Shown here in pieces: positions 9,211 through 18,889 of a DNA stretch of 64,000 nt. The notes below the pieces were generated by a model. The model was given only the letters and a program-made list of their open reading frames with translations, made no database searches and was not told the origin of the DNA. The translations under genes were made by a program, and so were the position numbers. The stretch comes from Pseudomonas sp. SL4(2022) (GTDB taxonomy: Bacteria; Pseudomonadota; Gammaproteobacteria; Pseudomonadales; Pseudomonadaceae). Each line of letters begins with the position of its first letter. Within the stretch, counting starts at the first letter, position 1. Location of the stretch: assembly GCF_026625725.1 (NCBI RefSeq), contig NZ_CP113060.1, positions 1,618,001-1,682,000 on the forward strand, written 5' to 3'.

Positions 9211-9417
9211 CTAGCGCCAGAACGGCTTTGCCAACTCGGCCTGACGCTGCGCCTCGGTGATGCCGGCGTCGGCCAACTGACGGCTATCAAGGCGCGTCAG
9301 TTGTCTGCGAACATCTCTATTACGCTGCCAGCCACAGAATGCTAGATAGGCGCGTAACCAAAGCGGTTGATCCACCTGAGTGTTTTGCGAGGGCTCATGC
9401 TTGATTGTGCGTTCCAT
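9211..9417 (-). CDS. DUF1127 small basic protein (copy 1)
   Basis: A 68-residue Arg-rich protein with the DUF1127 core near its C-terminus (RRQLTRLDSRQLADAGITEAQ, residues about 38-58). Proteins of this type in alpha-proteobacteria have been linked to RNA turnover and phosphate or carbon responses; in Pseudomonas the role is unknown. The start is the ATG with AAGGAG 7 nt upstream, giving the N-terminus MERT shared with the second copy at 9683. It is placed upstream of the DUF2388 pair on the same strand but may be a separate unit. Confidence 0.85.
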   Translation of the reverse strand: MERTIKHEPSQNTQVDQPLWLRAYLAFCGWQRNRDVRRQLTRLDSRQLADAGITEAQRQAELAKPFWR

Positions 9418-9599
9418 AGCGCAACTCCTTGTCAAAGACGAAAAAGGGCAACCTATGGTGCGCAGAAGCGGAGAGCAGGGTCAGAGACAGCGCCTGAAAA
9501 TTGTTATGGCGCAGTAGGCTTTTTATAAGAACTGTACCGCTTAGCAGCACAGCAGACTGTTGCAACCAGTCAACGGCCTGAGCACTTTTCCCGGCACAT

Positions 9600-9637
9600 A
9601 AAAAGAAAGCCCCAACACGCAGGGCGCTGGAGCTTTC
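9600..9637 (-). terminator. Intrinsic terminator of the second DUF1127 gene
   Basis: Read on the minus strand: GAAAGCTCC, a roughly 15-nt loop, GGGGCTTTC, then TTTTTAT. The stem is 8 to 9 bp with one mismatch. It lies about 45 nt past the stop at 9683. Confidence 0.75.
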
Positions 9638-9682
9638 AAAAATCCCATTAAGGGAGGAGCAGAAATCGGTGCTTGGTGACGC

Positions 9683-9898
9683 TTAACGCCAGAAGGGCTT
9701 GCTCAGTTCAGCATGACGCTGTGCTTCGCTGATGCCGGCGTCGGCAAGCAGACGGCCATCAAGGCGCGCCAACTGGCGGCGGCTAACAACGCGGCGCTGC
9801 CATTGCAGAACAGTGGTGAAGATACGCAGCGGCAGGGCGCTGGAGCCGGTGGATTGGCTGTGGTCGAAAAACAGGTCGGAACTGAGGGTACGTTCCAT
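9683..9898 (-). CDS. DUF1127 small basic protein (copy 2)
   Basis: A 71-residue paralogue of the protein at 9211, with the same N-terminal MERT and the same C-terminal block (RRQLARLDGRLLADAGISEAQ... FWR). The two copies are most alike over their last 35 residues and differ in the first half. The ATG at 9898 is preferred over the one at 9907, which directly abuts the GGAAGG Shine-Dalgarno. The gene ends in its own terminator, so it forms a single-gene transcript, possibly started in the AT-rich region upstream. Function is unknown. Confidence 0.85.
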   Translation of the reverse strand: MERTLSSDLFFDHSQSTGSSALPLRIFTTVLQWQRRVVSRRQLARLDGRLLADAGISEAQRHAELSKPFWR

Positions 9899-10285
9899 GG
9901 TGATCATCCTTCCGCTTGTGGCGGGTCAGTGGTGTGTTGCGATGGGAGAATTATGCAGCGCACACCCATGGTGCTGTAGCCACAGCTGAATTGAATTGCA
10001 GGGCTAATAGATAGGTTGCTTCGTAACTGTGCTGTATTTTATTGCGTTAACTGTAATGCTAATAAGTGATTCACTCTGAAATTATGGAATTACCAGACTT
10101 ATTAACTGCCTTATATAAAAATAGCAGTGATTTATAACCAGTACAGTTACGCATTGCACTGCTGTGACAGCTGACCTGTTTTTCAGATTCTGCGCGGGTT
10201 AACAGCGTTTTCTGATCGATCAGACAATTAAGGGCGTGGGCACTGTTGTTTGCGCAAATCGGCCCAACGGCGGGATATACGCGCA
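9899..10285. other. AT-rich intergenic region upstream of DUF1127 copy 2
   Basis: About 390 bases with a strong drop in GC at 9990-10160 (runs such as TATTTTATTGCG and TTATATAAAAATAG). The leftward promoter of the DUF1127 gene is expected here. I see no gene; the reading frame of 71 codons on the minus strand (10071-10286) lacks a Shine-Dalgarno and family features. Confidence 0.4.
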
Positions 10286-10313
10286 TAAAAAAGCCCGGCG
10301 CGAAGGCCGGGCT
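10286..10313 (-). terminator. Intrinsic terminator of the pnt operon
   Basis: Minus strand: AGCCCGGC, loop of 6, GCCGGGCT, then TTTTTT. A perfect 8-bp GC stem, 25 nt past the pntB stop. Confidence 0.92.
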
Positions 10314-10337
10314 CTTTCAGCAACGCTGCGGCGCGTG

Positions 10338-11774
10338 TTACTCCACCGCTTTAACCATGTCTTCGATGACTTTCTTGGCGTCGCCGAAGACCATCATGGT
10401 CTTGTCCAGGTAGAACAGTTCGTTGTCCAGGCCGGCGTAACCGCTGGCCATCGAGCGCTTGTTGACGATCACAGTCTTGGCTTTGTAGGCCTCGAGGATC
10501 GGCATGCCGGCGATCGGCGACTTCGGATCGTTCTTCGCGGCTGGGTTGACCACGTCGTTGGCGCCCAGCACCAGCACCACGTCGGCCTGGCCGAACTCGG
10601 AGTTGATGTCTTCCATCTCGAACACCTGCTCGTAAGGCACTTCGGCCTCAGCCAGCAGAACGTTCATGTGGCCCGGCATACGACCGGCAACCGGATGAAT
10701 CGCGTACTTCACGGTCACGCCGCGGTGAGTCAGCTTCTCGGCCAGCTCCATCAGTGCGTGCTGGGCACGGGCTACCGCGAGGCCGTAGCCCGGAACGATG
10801 ATCACGGTGTCGGCGTTGGTCAGCAGGAAGGCGGCGTCGTCGGACGAGCCAGACTTAACCGGACGCGCTTCCTGGGTACCGGCTGGGCCGCCGGCATCTG
10901 CCGCGCCACCAAAGCCACCGAGGATGACGTTGAAGAACGAGCGATTCATCGCCTTACACATGATGTACGAGAGAATCGCGCCCGAAGAACCCACCAGCGA
11001 ACCGGCAATGATCAGCATCGAGTTGTTCAGCGAGAAGCCGATACCGGCCGCCGCCCATCCCGAGTAGCTGTTGAGCATCGACACCACCACCGGCATGTCA
11101 GCACCGCCAATCGGGATGATGATCAGCACGCCGATGACGAAGGCCAGGGCCACCAGAATGGCGAAGGCGGTGATGTTGCCGGTGAAGGTGTAGTACAGAC
11201 CCAGGCCGATGATGGCCAGGCCAACCAGCAGGTTGACCAGGTGCTGGCCCTTGAACTGTACCGGTGCGCCCTGGAACAGGCGGAACTTGTATTTGCCCGA
11301 GAGTTTGCCGAAGGCGATGACCGAACCGGAAAAGGTGATCGCGCCAATGGCCGCACCGAGGAACAGTTCCAGACGGTTACCGGCCGGGATTGCATCACCC
11401 AGGGCCGCAACGATACCCAGGGACTGCGGTTCGACGACGGCGGCAATGGCGATAAACACCGCAGCCAGGCCGATCATGCTGTGCATGAAGGCGACCAGTT
11501 CCGGCATCTTGGTCATTTCCACACGCTTGGCCATGATCGAGCCAGCGGTACCGCCGACCAGCAGGCCGACAATCACGTAACCGATGCCCTGGGTGGCAAT
11601 TTCAGCACCGAGCTTGTAGATCAGGCCGACGGTGGTAAGCACCGCGATGCCCATACCGATCATGCCGAACAGGTTGCCGCGACGCGACGTGGTCGGGTGC
11701 GACAGGCCTTTAAGCGCCTGGATAAAGCAGATCGAGGCGACGAGATAGAGAACAGTGATCAGGTTCATGCTCAT
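10338..11774 (-). CDS. pntB: NAD(P) transhydrogenase subunit beta
   Basis: PntB (478 aa) supplies most of the membrane proton channel and the NADP(H)-binding domain III of the transhydrogenase, which uses the proton gradient to reduce NADP+ with NADH. About nine hydrophobic segments fill residues 1-260. Domain III begins near residue 300, with the NADP fingerprint VPGYGLAVARAQH and the later DVVNPAAKNDPKSPI block. The reading frame is open 80 codons further upstream, but the true start is the ATG at 11774, which overlaps the pntAB stop by one base (TGATG). It is the last gene of the operon and is followed by a strong terminator. Confidence 0.95.
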   Translation of the reverse strand: MSMNLITVLYLVASICFIQALKGLSHPTTSRRGNLFGMIGMGIAVLTTVGLIYKLGAEIATQGIGYVIVGLLVGGTAGSIMAKRVEMTKMPELVAFMHSMIGLAAVFIAIAAVVEPQSLGIVAALGDAIPAGNRLELFLGAAIGAITFSGSVIAFGKLSGKYKFRLFQGAPVQFKGQHLVNLLVGLAIIGLGLYYTFTGNITAFAILVALAFVIGVLIIIPIGGADMPVVVSMLNSYSGWAAAGIGFSLNNSMLIIAGSLVGSSGAILSYIMCKAMNRSFFNVILGGFGGAADAGGPAGTQEARPVKSGSSDDAAFLLTNADTVIIVPGYGLAVARAQHALMELAEKLTHRGVTVKYAIHPVAGRMPGHMNVLLAEAEVPYEQVFEMEDINSEFGQADVVLVLGANDVVNPAAKNDPKSPIAGMPILEAYKAKTVIVNKRSMASGYAGLDNELFYLDKTMMVFGDAKKVIEDMVKAVE

Positions 11775-12088
11775 CAGTGCTTCTCCGCCTGCGCCTTGGG
11801 CGCTTTCTTCTTGAACATTTCCAGCATGCGCCGGGTTACCAGGAAACCACCGAACACGTTGACCGCCGCCAGGGCCACCGCCAGGGTGCCCATGGCTTTG
11901 CCCAGCGGGGTCACGGTGAGGGCAGCGGCCAGCATGGCGCCGACGATGACGATCGCGGAAATCGCGTTGGTTACCGCCATCAGCGGGGTGTGCAGGGCCG
12001 GGGTGACGTTCCATACCACGTGGTAGCCCACATAGATGGCCAGCGCGAAGATGATCAGGTTGTAGATGCCATCAGAAATCATATCCAT
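11774..12088 (-). CDS. pntAB: NAD(P) transhydrogenase subunit alpha, membrane part (alpha-2)
   Basis: A 104-residue membrane protein with three to four hydrophobic helices ([59 protein letters not shown]), corresponding to the C-terminal membrane domain of E. coli PntA. In Pseudomonas and many alpha-proteobacteria this domain is a separate polypeptide. It assembles with PntB to form the proton path. The stop overlaps pntB by one base, and the gene starts 14 nt after pntAA ends. Confidence 0.94.
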   Translation of the reverse strand: MDMISDGIYNLIIFALAIYVGYHVVWNVTPALHTPLMAVTNAISAIVIVGAMLAAALTVTPLGKAMGTLAVALAAVNVFGGFLVTRRMLEMFKKKAPKAQAEKH

Positions 12089-12102
12089 GAGCGGTACTCC
12101 CC

Positions 12103-13224
<1,122 letters not shown>

Positions 13225-13780
13225 TTCAATTCTCCTGCGTGATCTTTTTAGTGAACCGGCGCACTGCGGGTGGCACGCGGGCAATGGGGAGGATCAGCAC
13301 AAACCCGACCTGCAAACAGCATTGATACAAGCGGGGCGCGGCATTTTGCAGGCGAAGGCCATAGCCTTCAAGGCGTTATGAAGTAAAACCTTGCGATAAC
13401 TACAAGTCACTGCATGACCTCACAACCAGCAAAAACCCGTAAGACCTTGTGGAGCAAGGCTTATAGCCAGTCGAGCGAAGCAAAGTAGGGTTTATACATT
13501 CTTGACGTAAATGCAGCGCCATCAGATCAACGGCGATACCCCTGACAAACCGGTAGAACCACTGTTTCAGGGGGCTGCAGGGACATTTGTGTGCAAAAAA
13601 TGCAACACCTGGCACGCGCCGGTAGGCGGGTAAGTGTAGCCATCCAGATAGCTGACTACGGGGTCAACATTGATCGAACCCGCACGCTGGGCGGCCTTTC
13701 TCGCGAGGTAACGGTTTTTACGACCAATTGCCGCCGAAGCTTTGACGGTCTTTCTCGCCAACAACCTGACAGACCGTTGT
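13225..13780. other. Gene-free region between pntAA and the LysR gene
   Basis: About 550 bases. The right part (13565-13765) contains a 65-codon frame on the minus strand with an Arg/Lys-rich N-terminus (RKTVKASAAIGRKNRYLARK), but it has no recognisable domain and only a weak Shine-Dalgarno, so it is not called a gene. The pnt promoter should lie just upstream of 13224. A loose inverted repeat at about 13743-13777 could end LysR transcription. Nothing else is seen. Confidence 0.4.
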
Positions 13781-14689
13781 CTATTTCAAGCCATGGACCA
13801 GGGCATAGGCATGCGCCTCGCGCACCAGCCAGTCGCGCAGCAACAACAGTGCCGCCGATTCCAACTTGCGCTCGGGAATCATCAGGTAATACGCCTTGTC
13901 GGTCGGCAGGCTCAACGGCACAGCAATCACCAGCCGTCCCTCATCCAACTCACGGCGAATCAGAAACGGCGGAATCAGTGCAACGCCCATTTCGTGCATG
14001 GCCGCCTGGGCCAACATGGAGAACAGCTCATAACGCGGCCCGGTCATGTCTCGCACGGTACTCACCCCCTGGGCATTGAACCACTGACGCCAAGCGTAAG
14101 GCCGCGTGGTCTGCTGTAACAGCGGCAGGTTGGCGATCTGCTCGGCACTGAGCGCCGCCTGGCCGCCCAGCAACGAAGGGCTGCACACCGGCATCGGGTT
14201 TTCGCCCATCAGTAGATGGGCCTGGGTACCGGACCAGTCGCCATCGCCGAAGTACACCGCCGCGTCGAACTCGGTATCGGCAAACAGAAAGGGCCGCGTG
14301 CGGTTGGTCAGGTTGACCGTGATCTCCGGGTGCAGGCGCTGAAAATCCTTCAAGCGCGGTAGCAACCACTGCGTACCAAAGGTCGGCACCACCGCCAGTT
14401 CGATACTCATCGCGCCCTGCTGGCCCATCACCGCCAGGGTGTCGCGCTCCACGGCATCAAGCTGTCCGGCCACCCGCCGCGCGTAGGATTGCCCGGCCTC
14501 CGTCAGCAGCACGCCACGGCGCGAACGGCGGAACAACTCGATATTAAGGAAGGCCTCCAGCGCGGCTATCTGCCGGCACACTGCGCCCTGAGTCAGGCTC
14601 AGTTCCTGCGCCGCTTTGGTGAAACTCTGGTGCCGAGCAGCAGACTCGAACGCGATAAGGGCGGCGGTGCTGGGAATCTTGCGGCGCAT
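13781..14689 (-). CDS. LysR-family regulator of the glutarate genes (GcdR-like)
   Basis: A 302-residue LysR regulator of the GcvA-like subgroup. The N-terminal winged helix-turn-helix spans residues 8-65 (ALIAFESAARHQSFTKAAQELSLTQGAVCRQIAALE). An effector-binding domain follows at about 90-295. It is divergent from gcdH with about 200 bp between the starts, the standard layout for a regulator acting on the facing operon. In Pseudomonas the equivalent regulator (GcdR) responds to glutarate and activates gcdH and its CoA-transferase; that role is inferred here from position and family. Confidence 0.88.
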   Translation of the reverse strand: MRRKIPSTAALIAFESAARHQSFTKAAQELSLTQGAVCRQIAALEAFLNIELFRRSRRGVLLTEAGQSYARRVAGQLDAVERDTLAVMGQQGAMSIELAVVPTFGTQWLLPRLKDFQRLHPEITVNLTNRTRPFLFADTEFDAAVYFGDGDWSGTQAHLLMGENPMPVCSPSLLGGQAALSAEQIANLPLLQQTTRPYAWRQWFNAQGVSTVRDMTGPRYELFSMLAQAAMHEMGVALIPPFLIRRELDEGRLVIAVPLSLPTDKAYYLMIPERKLESAALLLLRDWLVREAHAYALVHGLK

Positions 14690-14885
14690 CTGTGCGTCAC
14701 CCTCACTTTGATCGGTTAAACAGGCCGACTAAAGCTATCTCGAAGTGAGCAACTCGCACAACTGCGTGCGCAATACTCGTTTGCCTGCCTGCCACAAGCC
14801 GCCTACGATCAATCCACTCACCGGCGAGCGCAGTGCGGCTGCGCAGATACCCGCCCTATCACTGTCTGATTTCGAGGTTTTCGCG

Positions 14886-16064
14886 ATGGCCAAGGCAAGC
14901 TTCAACTGGATCGACCCGCTGCTGCTCGATCAGCAACTGACCGAAGAAGAGCGCATGGTGCGTGACAGCGCCCAGCAGTTTGCCGCCGACAAGCTGGCCC
15001 CGCGCGTACTTGAAGCCTTCCGCCACGAGCAGACCGACCCGAAAATTTTCCGCGAGATGGGCGACACCGGCCTGCTCGGCGCCACTATTCCCGCCGAATA
15101 CGGCGGCAGCGGCCTGAACTACGTGTGCTACGGCCTGATCGCCCGCGAAGTCGAGCGCATCGACTCCGGCTACCGCTCGATGATGAGCGTGCAGTCCTCC
15201 TTGGTGATGGTGCCGATCTTCGAGTTCGGCAACGAAGCGACCAAGCAGAAGTACCTGCCCAAACTGGCCAGCGGCGAATATATCGGCTGCTTCGGCCTCA
15301 CCGAGCCGGATCACGGCTCCGACCCTGGTTCGATGATCACCCGCGCGAAGAAAGTCGACGGCGGCTACCGCCTGACCGGCGCGAAGATGTGGATCACCAA
15401 CAGCCCGATCGCCGATGTGTTTGTGGTCTGGGCCAAGGATGATGCCGGCGAGATTCGCGGCTTTGTCCTGGAAAAAGGCTGGCAAGGCCTTAGCACCCCG
15501 GCGATTCACGGCAAGGTCGGCCTGCGCGCGTCGATCACCGGTGAAATCGTCATGGACAACGTGTTCTGCCCGGAAGAAAACGCCTTCCCCGACGTGCGCG
15601 GCCTGAAAGGCCCGTTCACCTGCCTCAACTCGGCCCGTTACGGCATCAGCTGGGGCGCGCTGGGTGCGGCCGAGTTCTGCTGGCACACCGCGCGTCAGTA
15701 CACCCTCGACCGCAAACAATTCGGTCGCCCGCTGGCGCAAACCCAGCTGATTCAGAAGAAACTCGCCGACATGCAGACCGAGATCACCCTGGCCCTGCAA
15801 GGTTGCTTGCGCCTCGGCCGGATGAAGGACGAAGGCACCGCGGCGGTGGAAATCACCTCGATCATGAAGCGCAACAGCTGCGGCAAGGCGCTGGATATCG
15901 CGCGCCTGGCCCGCGACATGATGGGCGGCAACGGCATCAGCGACGAGTACGGCGTGGCCCGTCATCTGGTCAATCTGGAAGTGGTCAACACCTATGAAGG
16001 CACCCACGACGTGCATGCGCTGATCCTCGGCAGGGCTCAGACCGGACTGCAGGCGTTCTTTTGA
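14886..16064 (+). CDS. gcdH: Glutaryl-CoA dehydrogenase
   Basis: GcdH (392 aa) oxidises and decarboxylates glutaryl-CoA to crotonyl-CoA in lysine, 5-aminovalerate and glutarate breakdown, passing electrons to ETF. The acyl-CoA dehydrogenase fold is intact: helical N-domain, beta-domain with [16 protein letters not shown] and [15 protein letters not shown], and C-terminal helices with [12 protein letters not shown]. The catalytic glutamate lies in the [16 protein letters not shown] block. An open frame continues 47 codons upstream, but the family start is the ATG at 14886 (MAKASFNW), preceded by GAGG. The CoA-transferase downstream completes the route from free glutarate. Confidence 0.95.
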   Translation: MAKASFNWIDPLLLDQQLTEEERMVRDSAQQFAADKLAPRVLEAFRHEQTDPKIFREMGDTGLLGATIPAEYGGSGLNYVCYGLIAREVERIDSGYRSMMSVQSSLVMVPIFEFGNEATKQKYLPKLASGEYIGCFGLTEPDHGSDPGSMITRAKKVDGGYRLTGAKMWITNSPIADVFVVWAKDDAGEIRGFVLEKGWQGLSTPAIHGKVGLRASITGEIVMDNVFCPEENAFPDVRGLKGPFTCLNSARYGISWGALGAAEFCWHTARQYTLDRKQFGRPLAQTQLIQKKLADMQTEITLALQGCLRLGRMKDEGTAAVEITSIMKRNSCGKALDIARLARDMMGGNGISDEYGVARHLVNLEVVNTYEGTHDVHALILGRAQTGLQAFF

Positions 16065-16070
16065 TCCACA

Positions 16071-16180
16071 CGTAGGTTGGGTTAAGGCGCGCAGCGCCGA
16101 AGCCCAACAAACAACAGCCCCATATGACCGCTTTGTTGGGCTTTGCAGGCTAAACGGAACGCCGCCCGACCCAACCTACG
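16071..16180. repeat. Nested palindromic intergenic repeat
   Basis: The outer arms CGTAGGTTGGGT (16071-16082) and ACCCAACCTACG (16169-16180) are perfect inverse copies. Inside them a second pair, AAGCCCAACAAA and TTTGTTGGGCTT (about 16100-16143), is also perfect, and a third small hairpin GGCGC...GCGCC lies at 16086-16098. The total length is 110 bp, 6 bp after the gcdH stop and 26 bp before the CoA-transferase. The GTAGGTTGGGT motif recurs between genes in many proteobacterial genomes, as I recall it. It may act as a processing or termination signal between the two genes. Confidence 0.85.
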
Positions 16181-16205
16181 CCCAATTGCAACCGTGAGGC
16201 CTCTC

Positions 16206-17429
16206 ATGCCCGGCGCCCTATCGCATATCCGCGTACTCGACCTGTCCCGCGTACTCGCCGGCCCCTGGGCTGGGCAGATTCTTGGTGACCTCGGGGCTGA
16301 GGTGATCAAGGTCGAACGTCCCGGTTCAGGTGACGACACCCGCCACTGGGGGCCGCCCTATGTGAAAGATGCCAACGGCCATGACTCGCGCGAAGCGGCG
16401 TATTTCCAGAGCGCCAACCGCAACAAACAATCGGTGACGCTGGATTTCACCCAACCCGAAGGCCAGCGTTTGGTGCGCGAGTTGGTGCAGAACTGCGATG
16501 TGCTGCTGGAGAACTTCAAGGTCGGCGGCCTGGCGGCTTACGGCCTCGACTACGCCTCGTTGAAAGCGCTTAATCCACGGCTTATTTATTGCTCGATCAC
16601 CGGCTTTGGCCAGGACGGTCCTTACGCCAAACGTGCCGGTTACGACTTTATGATTCAGGGCCTCGGCGGGCTGATGAGCCTGACCGGCAAGCCCGACGGC
16701 GAGGAGGGTGCCGGCCCCATCAAGGTCGGCGTCGCCCTCACCGATATTCTCACCGGCCTGTATGCCACGGTCGGCGTGTTGGCCGCGCTCAACCAGCGCG
16801 AACAGTCCGGCCTCGGCCAGCATATCGACGTGGCCTTGCTGGATGTGCAGGTGGCTTGCCTGGCCAATCAGGCGATGAATTACCTCAACACCGGCGTCGC
16901 GCCCAAGCGCCTGGGCAATGCCCATCCCAACATCGTCCCCTATCAGGATTTCCCCTCGGCCGATGGCAACTTCATCATCGCCGTGGGCAACGATGGGCAG
17001 TTCCGCAAGCTGTGCGAGGTCGCTGGCCTGACGGCGTTGGCCGATGACCCGCGCTTTTCTACCAACAAGGCACGCGTCGCCCATCGCGCCGAGCTGATCC
17101 CGCTGCTGCGCCAAGCCACGGTGTTTAAAACCACCGCCGAATGGGTGACACTGCTGGAAACTGCCGGCGTGCCCTGCGGGCCGATCAACGATTTGGCGCA
17201 GGTGTTTGCCGACCCCCACGTGCAAGCGCGCGGCCTGCGCCTCGACCTGCCCAACAGTCTGGGCAGCACCACGCCTCAAGTTGCCAGCCCGCTGCGCCTG
17301 TCCGAAACCCCGGTGGAATACCGCAACGCACCACCGCTGCTCGGTGAACACACCGAGCAGGTACTCACCCGCCACCTGGGTCTAAGCGCAGAGCAGATCA
17401 CCGCCTTACGTGAAGCTGGGGTGCTGTAG
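16206..17429 (+). CDS. CaiB/BaiF CoA-transferase family III, probable glutarate CoA-transferase
   Basis: A 407-residue family III CoA-transferase, which swaps CoA between an acyl-CoA donor and a free acid through an aspartyl-CoA anhydride. Features are the N-terminal IRVLDLSRVLAGPWAGQILGDLGAEVIKVE (typical opening), the RNKQSVTLDF block, and the DVALLDVQVACLANQ region, whose Asp is the likely catalytic residue. The start is the ATG at 16206 (MPGALSH) with GAGG upstream. Its place after gcdH suggests it makes glutaryl-CoA from glutarate with succinyl-CoA or a similar donor; the exact substrate is inference. Confidence 0.9.
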   Translation: MPGALSHIRVLDLSRVLAGPWAGQILGDLGAEVIKVERPGSGDDTRHWGPPYVKDANGHDSREAAYFQSANRNKQSVTLDFTQPEGQRLVRELVQNCDVLLENFKVGGLAAYGLDYASLKALNPRLIYCSITGFGQDGPYAKRAGYDFMIQGLGGLMSLTGKPDGEEGAGPIKVGVALTDILTGLYATVGVLAALNQREQSGLGQHIDVALLDVQVACLANQAMNYLNTGVAPKRLGNAHPNIVPYQDFPSADGNFIIAVGNDGQFRKLCEVAGLTALADDPRFSTNKARVAHRAELIPLLRQATVFKTTAEWVTLLETAGVPCGPINDLAQVFADPHVQARGLRLDLPNSLGSTTPQVASPLRLSETPVEYRNAPPLLGEHTEQVLTRHLGLSAEQITALREAGVL

Positions 17430-17435
17430 AACGCA

Positions 17436-18626
17436 CTAACCCGGCTGCCCATCCACCCGCGCGGTGCAGAACATCAACGCGTAGTGGCGCACAAACAGGG
17501 CAAAGGCCGCGATCCACAGTAAGCTGGACAGCTCCAGCCCTGCATCCGGTGCGAACGGCACCAGCAGCACCCGTGCCACAACCGCCAGCTGCAGACTGGC
17601 AAACGCCCAGCCCATCGCGACCGGCGGCTGCAACGGCCGACCGGTATGCCCGAGGCTGACCCGCGCCAGCATCGCCAGAATCGCCCCGCCGACCGTACCC
17701 AGCGCCAAGGCGTGGTAGGCCAAGCTGGCGTTGCTCAGCCAGCCGGCATGCCAGGCCGCCAGGGCCAGTAACGCCAGCGGCAACCAGGCATAGGCCAGGT
17801 GCAATGACCACAGCAGCGGTACGCGCCAGATCCCGGCGTCATACCAGTGCCACAGGCGCAAACCATGCAGCGCAACCAGAGCCAGCAACAGCGGCAGCAG
17901 CCATAGCGACGTTTGCACGGCCAAGCCACTGGCAAACAGCAGCGCTTGGCTTAGCGACAACACCAGCACCAGCAGATCCAGGCGCGGCCGCGGTGCAGCA
18001 GGCTCCGCTCGGTTAAGGCCACGCTGGGTAAAGAACGGAATCACCCGCCCACCGATAATGCTCACCAGCGCAGCAATCAGCAACAACCCGGCCAATGCAC
18101 CGCGCCGCTGCAAATCGTCATCACCCAGCGCCAGGCCATACAGCAGCAGCCACTCGCAGCCGGCCATCAGCAACACCACGGCCACCAGCGGGTAGTTGCG
18201 CCACTGGCGTACCTGCCACAGCTGCCGTCCAAGCAACAACGCCAGCAGCGGTAGAAAGGGCAGTTGCAGCGCCAGCAAAAGTGGCAACGGCGCACCGAAC
18301 AGCCAGGCCAGTCGCGCCAGTAACCACAAGCCGAACAGCGCCGCCAGCGGCCAACCGCTCAGGCCTGGCCGCCCCGTCCAGTTCTGCACGGCGGTGAGCA
18401 GAAAGCCGGCAATGATCGCCACTGCAAAACCGAACGGCAGTTCATGCCGATGCCAAACCAAGCTACCGCCCACCGGCTGCCAACCTGGCAGATAACCCAG
18501 TAATGCCGCCGCCCACAGACCGATTGCCAGCACGGCAAACAGCGCGCCACCGAGAAAGAACGGGCGAAAACCCAGCCGCCACAGTGGCGCAACGGCCAGT
18601 TCCTGCTGGCGATCACGCAACTGCAC
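17436..18626 (-). CDS. nnrS: NnrS-family heme-copper membrane protein
   Basis: NnrS proteins are multi-pass inner-membrane proteins (about twelve helices) that protect cells against nitric oxide and related stress and were reported to bind heme and copper. This one is 396 residues and hydrophobic almost throughout, with the family opening WRLGFRPFFLGGALFAVLAIG and the conserved VWHRHELPFGFAVAIIAGFLLTA, HALALGTVGGAILAMLARVSLGHTGR blocks (His residues as metal-ligand candidates). The GTG at 18626 is preferred because an AGGAG lies 7 nt upstream; an ATG 18 codons earlier lies inside the preceding gene without a Shine-Dalgarno. It overlaps that gene by 14 nt, so translation is coupled. Confidence 0.9.
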   Translation of the reverse strand: MQLRDRQQELAVAPLWRLGFRPFFLGGALFAVLAIGLWAAALLGYLPGWQPVGGSLVWHRHELPFGFAVAIIAGFLLTAVQNWTGRPGLSGWPLAALFGLWLLARLAWLFGAPLPLLLALQLPFLPLLALLLGRQLWQVRQWRNYPLVAVVLLMAGCEWLLLYGLALGDDDLQRRGALAGLLLIAALVSIIGGRVIPFFTQRGLNRAEPAAPRPRLDLLVLVLSLSQALLFASGLAVQTSLWLLPLLLALVALHGLRLWHWYDAGIWRVPLLWSLHLAYAWLPLALLALAAWHAGWLSNASLAYHALALGTVGGAILAMLARVSLGHTGRPLQPPVAMGWAFASLQLAVVARVLLVPFAPDAGLELSSLLWIAAFALFVRHYALMFCTARVDGQPG

Positions 18627-18867
18627 AGCAAGGCTCCTGTTGCTTGCGCAGATGTTGCTGCGCGGCCAGGCGCAGCACATAACCGAGCTTGAGCAGACCT
18701 GGGCCGATGATCGTCAGCGCATGCGCCGTGACCAGGCTGCCCATACTCAGCTGCGCCTCCAGGCCATAAGCGCCCAGCAAGCCGCTGAGCAACAGCAGCA
18801 CACCGGCCAGCAGCATGCGGTTCGCCAGTTGCAGTACCCGCGATGGGCAGGATAGATACGCCAACAT
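18613..18867 (-). CDS. Small two-helix membrane protein of the NO-defence operon
   Basis: An 84-residue protein with two strongly hydrophobic helices (LANRMLLAGVLLLLSGLLGAY and LVTAHALTIIGPGLLKLGYVL) and a basic C-terminal tail ending in CCAVA. No named family is recognised, though small membrane proteins of this kind commonly sit beside nnrS and hmp in Pseudomonas. The ATG at 18867 follows a perfect AGGAGG at 5 nt; a GTG inside that Shine-Dalgarno is rejected. It lies between hmp (22 nt upstream) and nnrS (14-nt overlap), so a role in NO or respiratory stress is inferred from context only. Confidence 0.82.
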   Translation of the reverse strand: MLAYLSCPSRVLQLANRMLLAGVLLLLSGLLGAYGLEAQLSMGSLVTAHALTIIGPGLLKLGYVLRLAAQQHLRKQQEPCCAVA

Positions 18868-18889
18868 AATCACCTCCTAGGCCGCGTTA

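Noticed and set aside
10236..12026. 596-codon frame opposite pntB
   Set aside because: Antisense shadow of pntB/pntAB; composition dominated by His, Arg, Gln and Asp, with no ribosome site.
13567..13764. 65-codon basic frame on the minus strand
   Set aside because: Lys/Arg-rich start looked like a small regulator, but no family, no good Shine-Dalgarno and no operon context.
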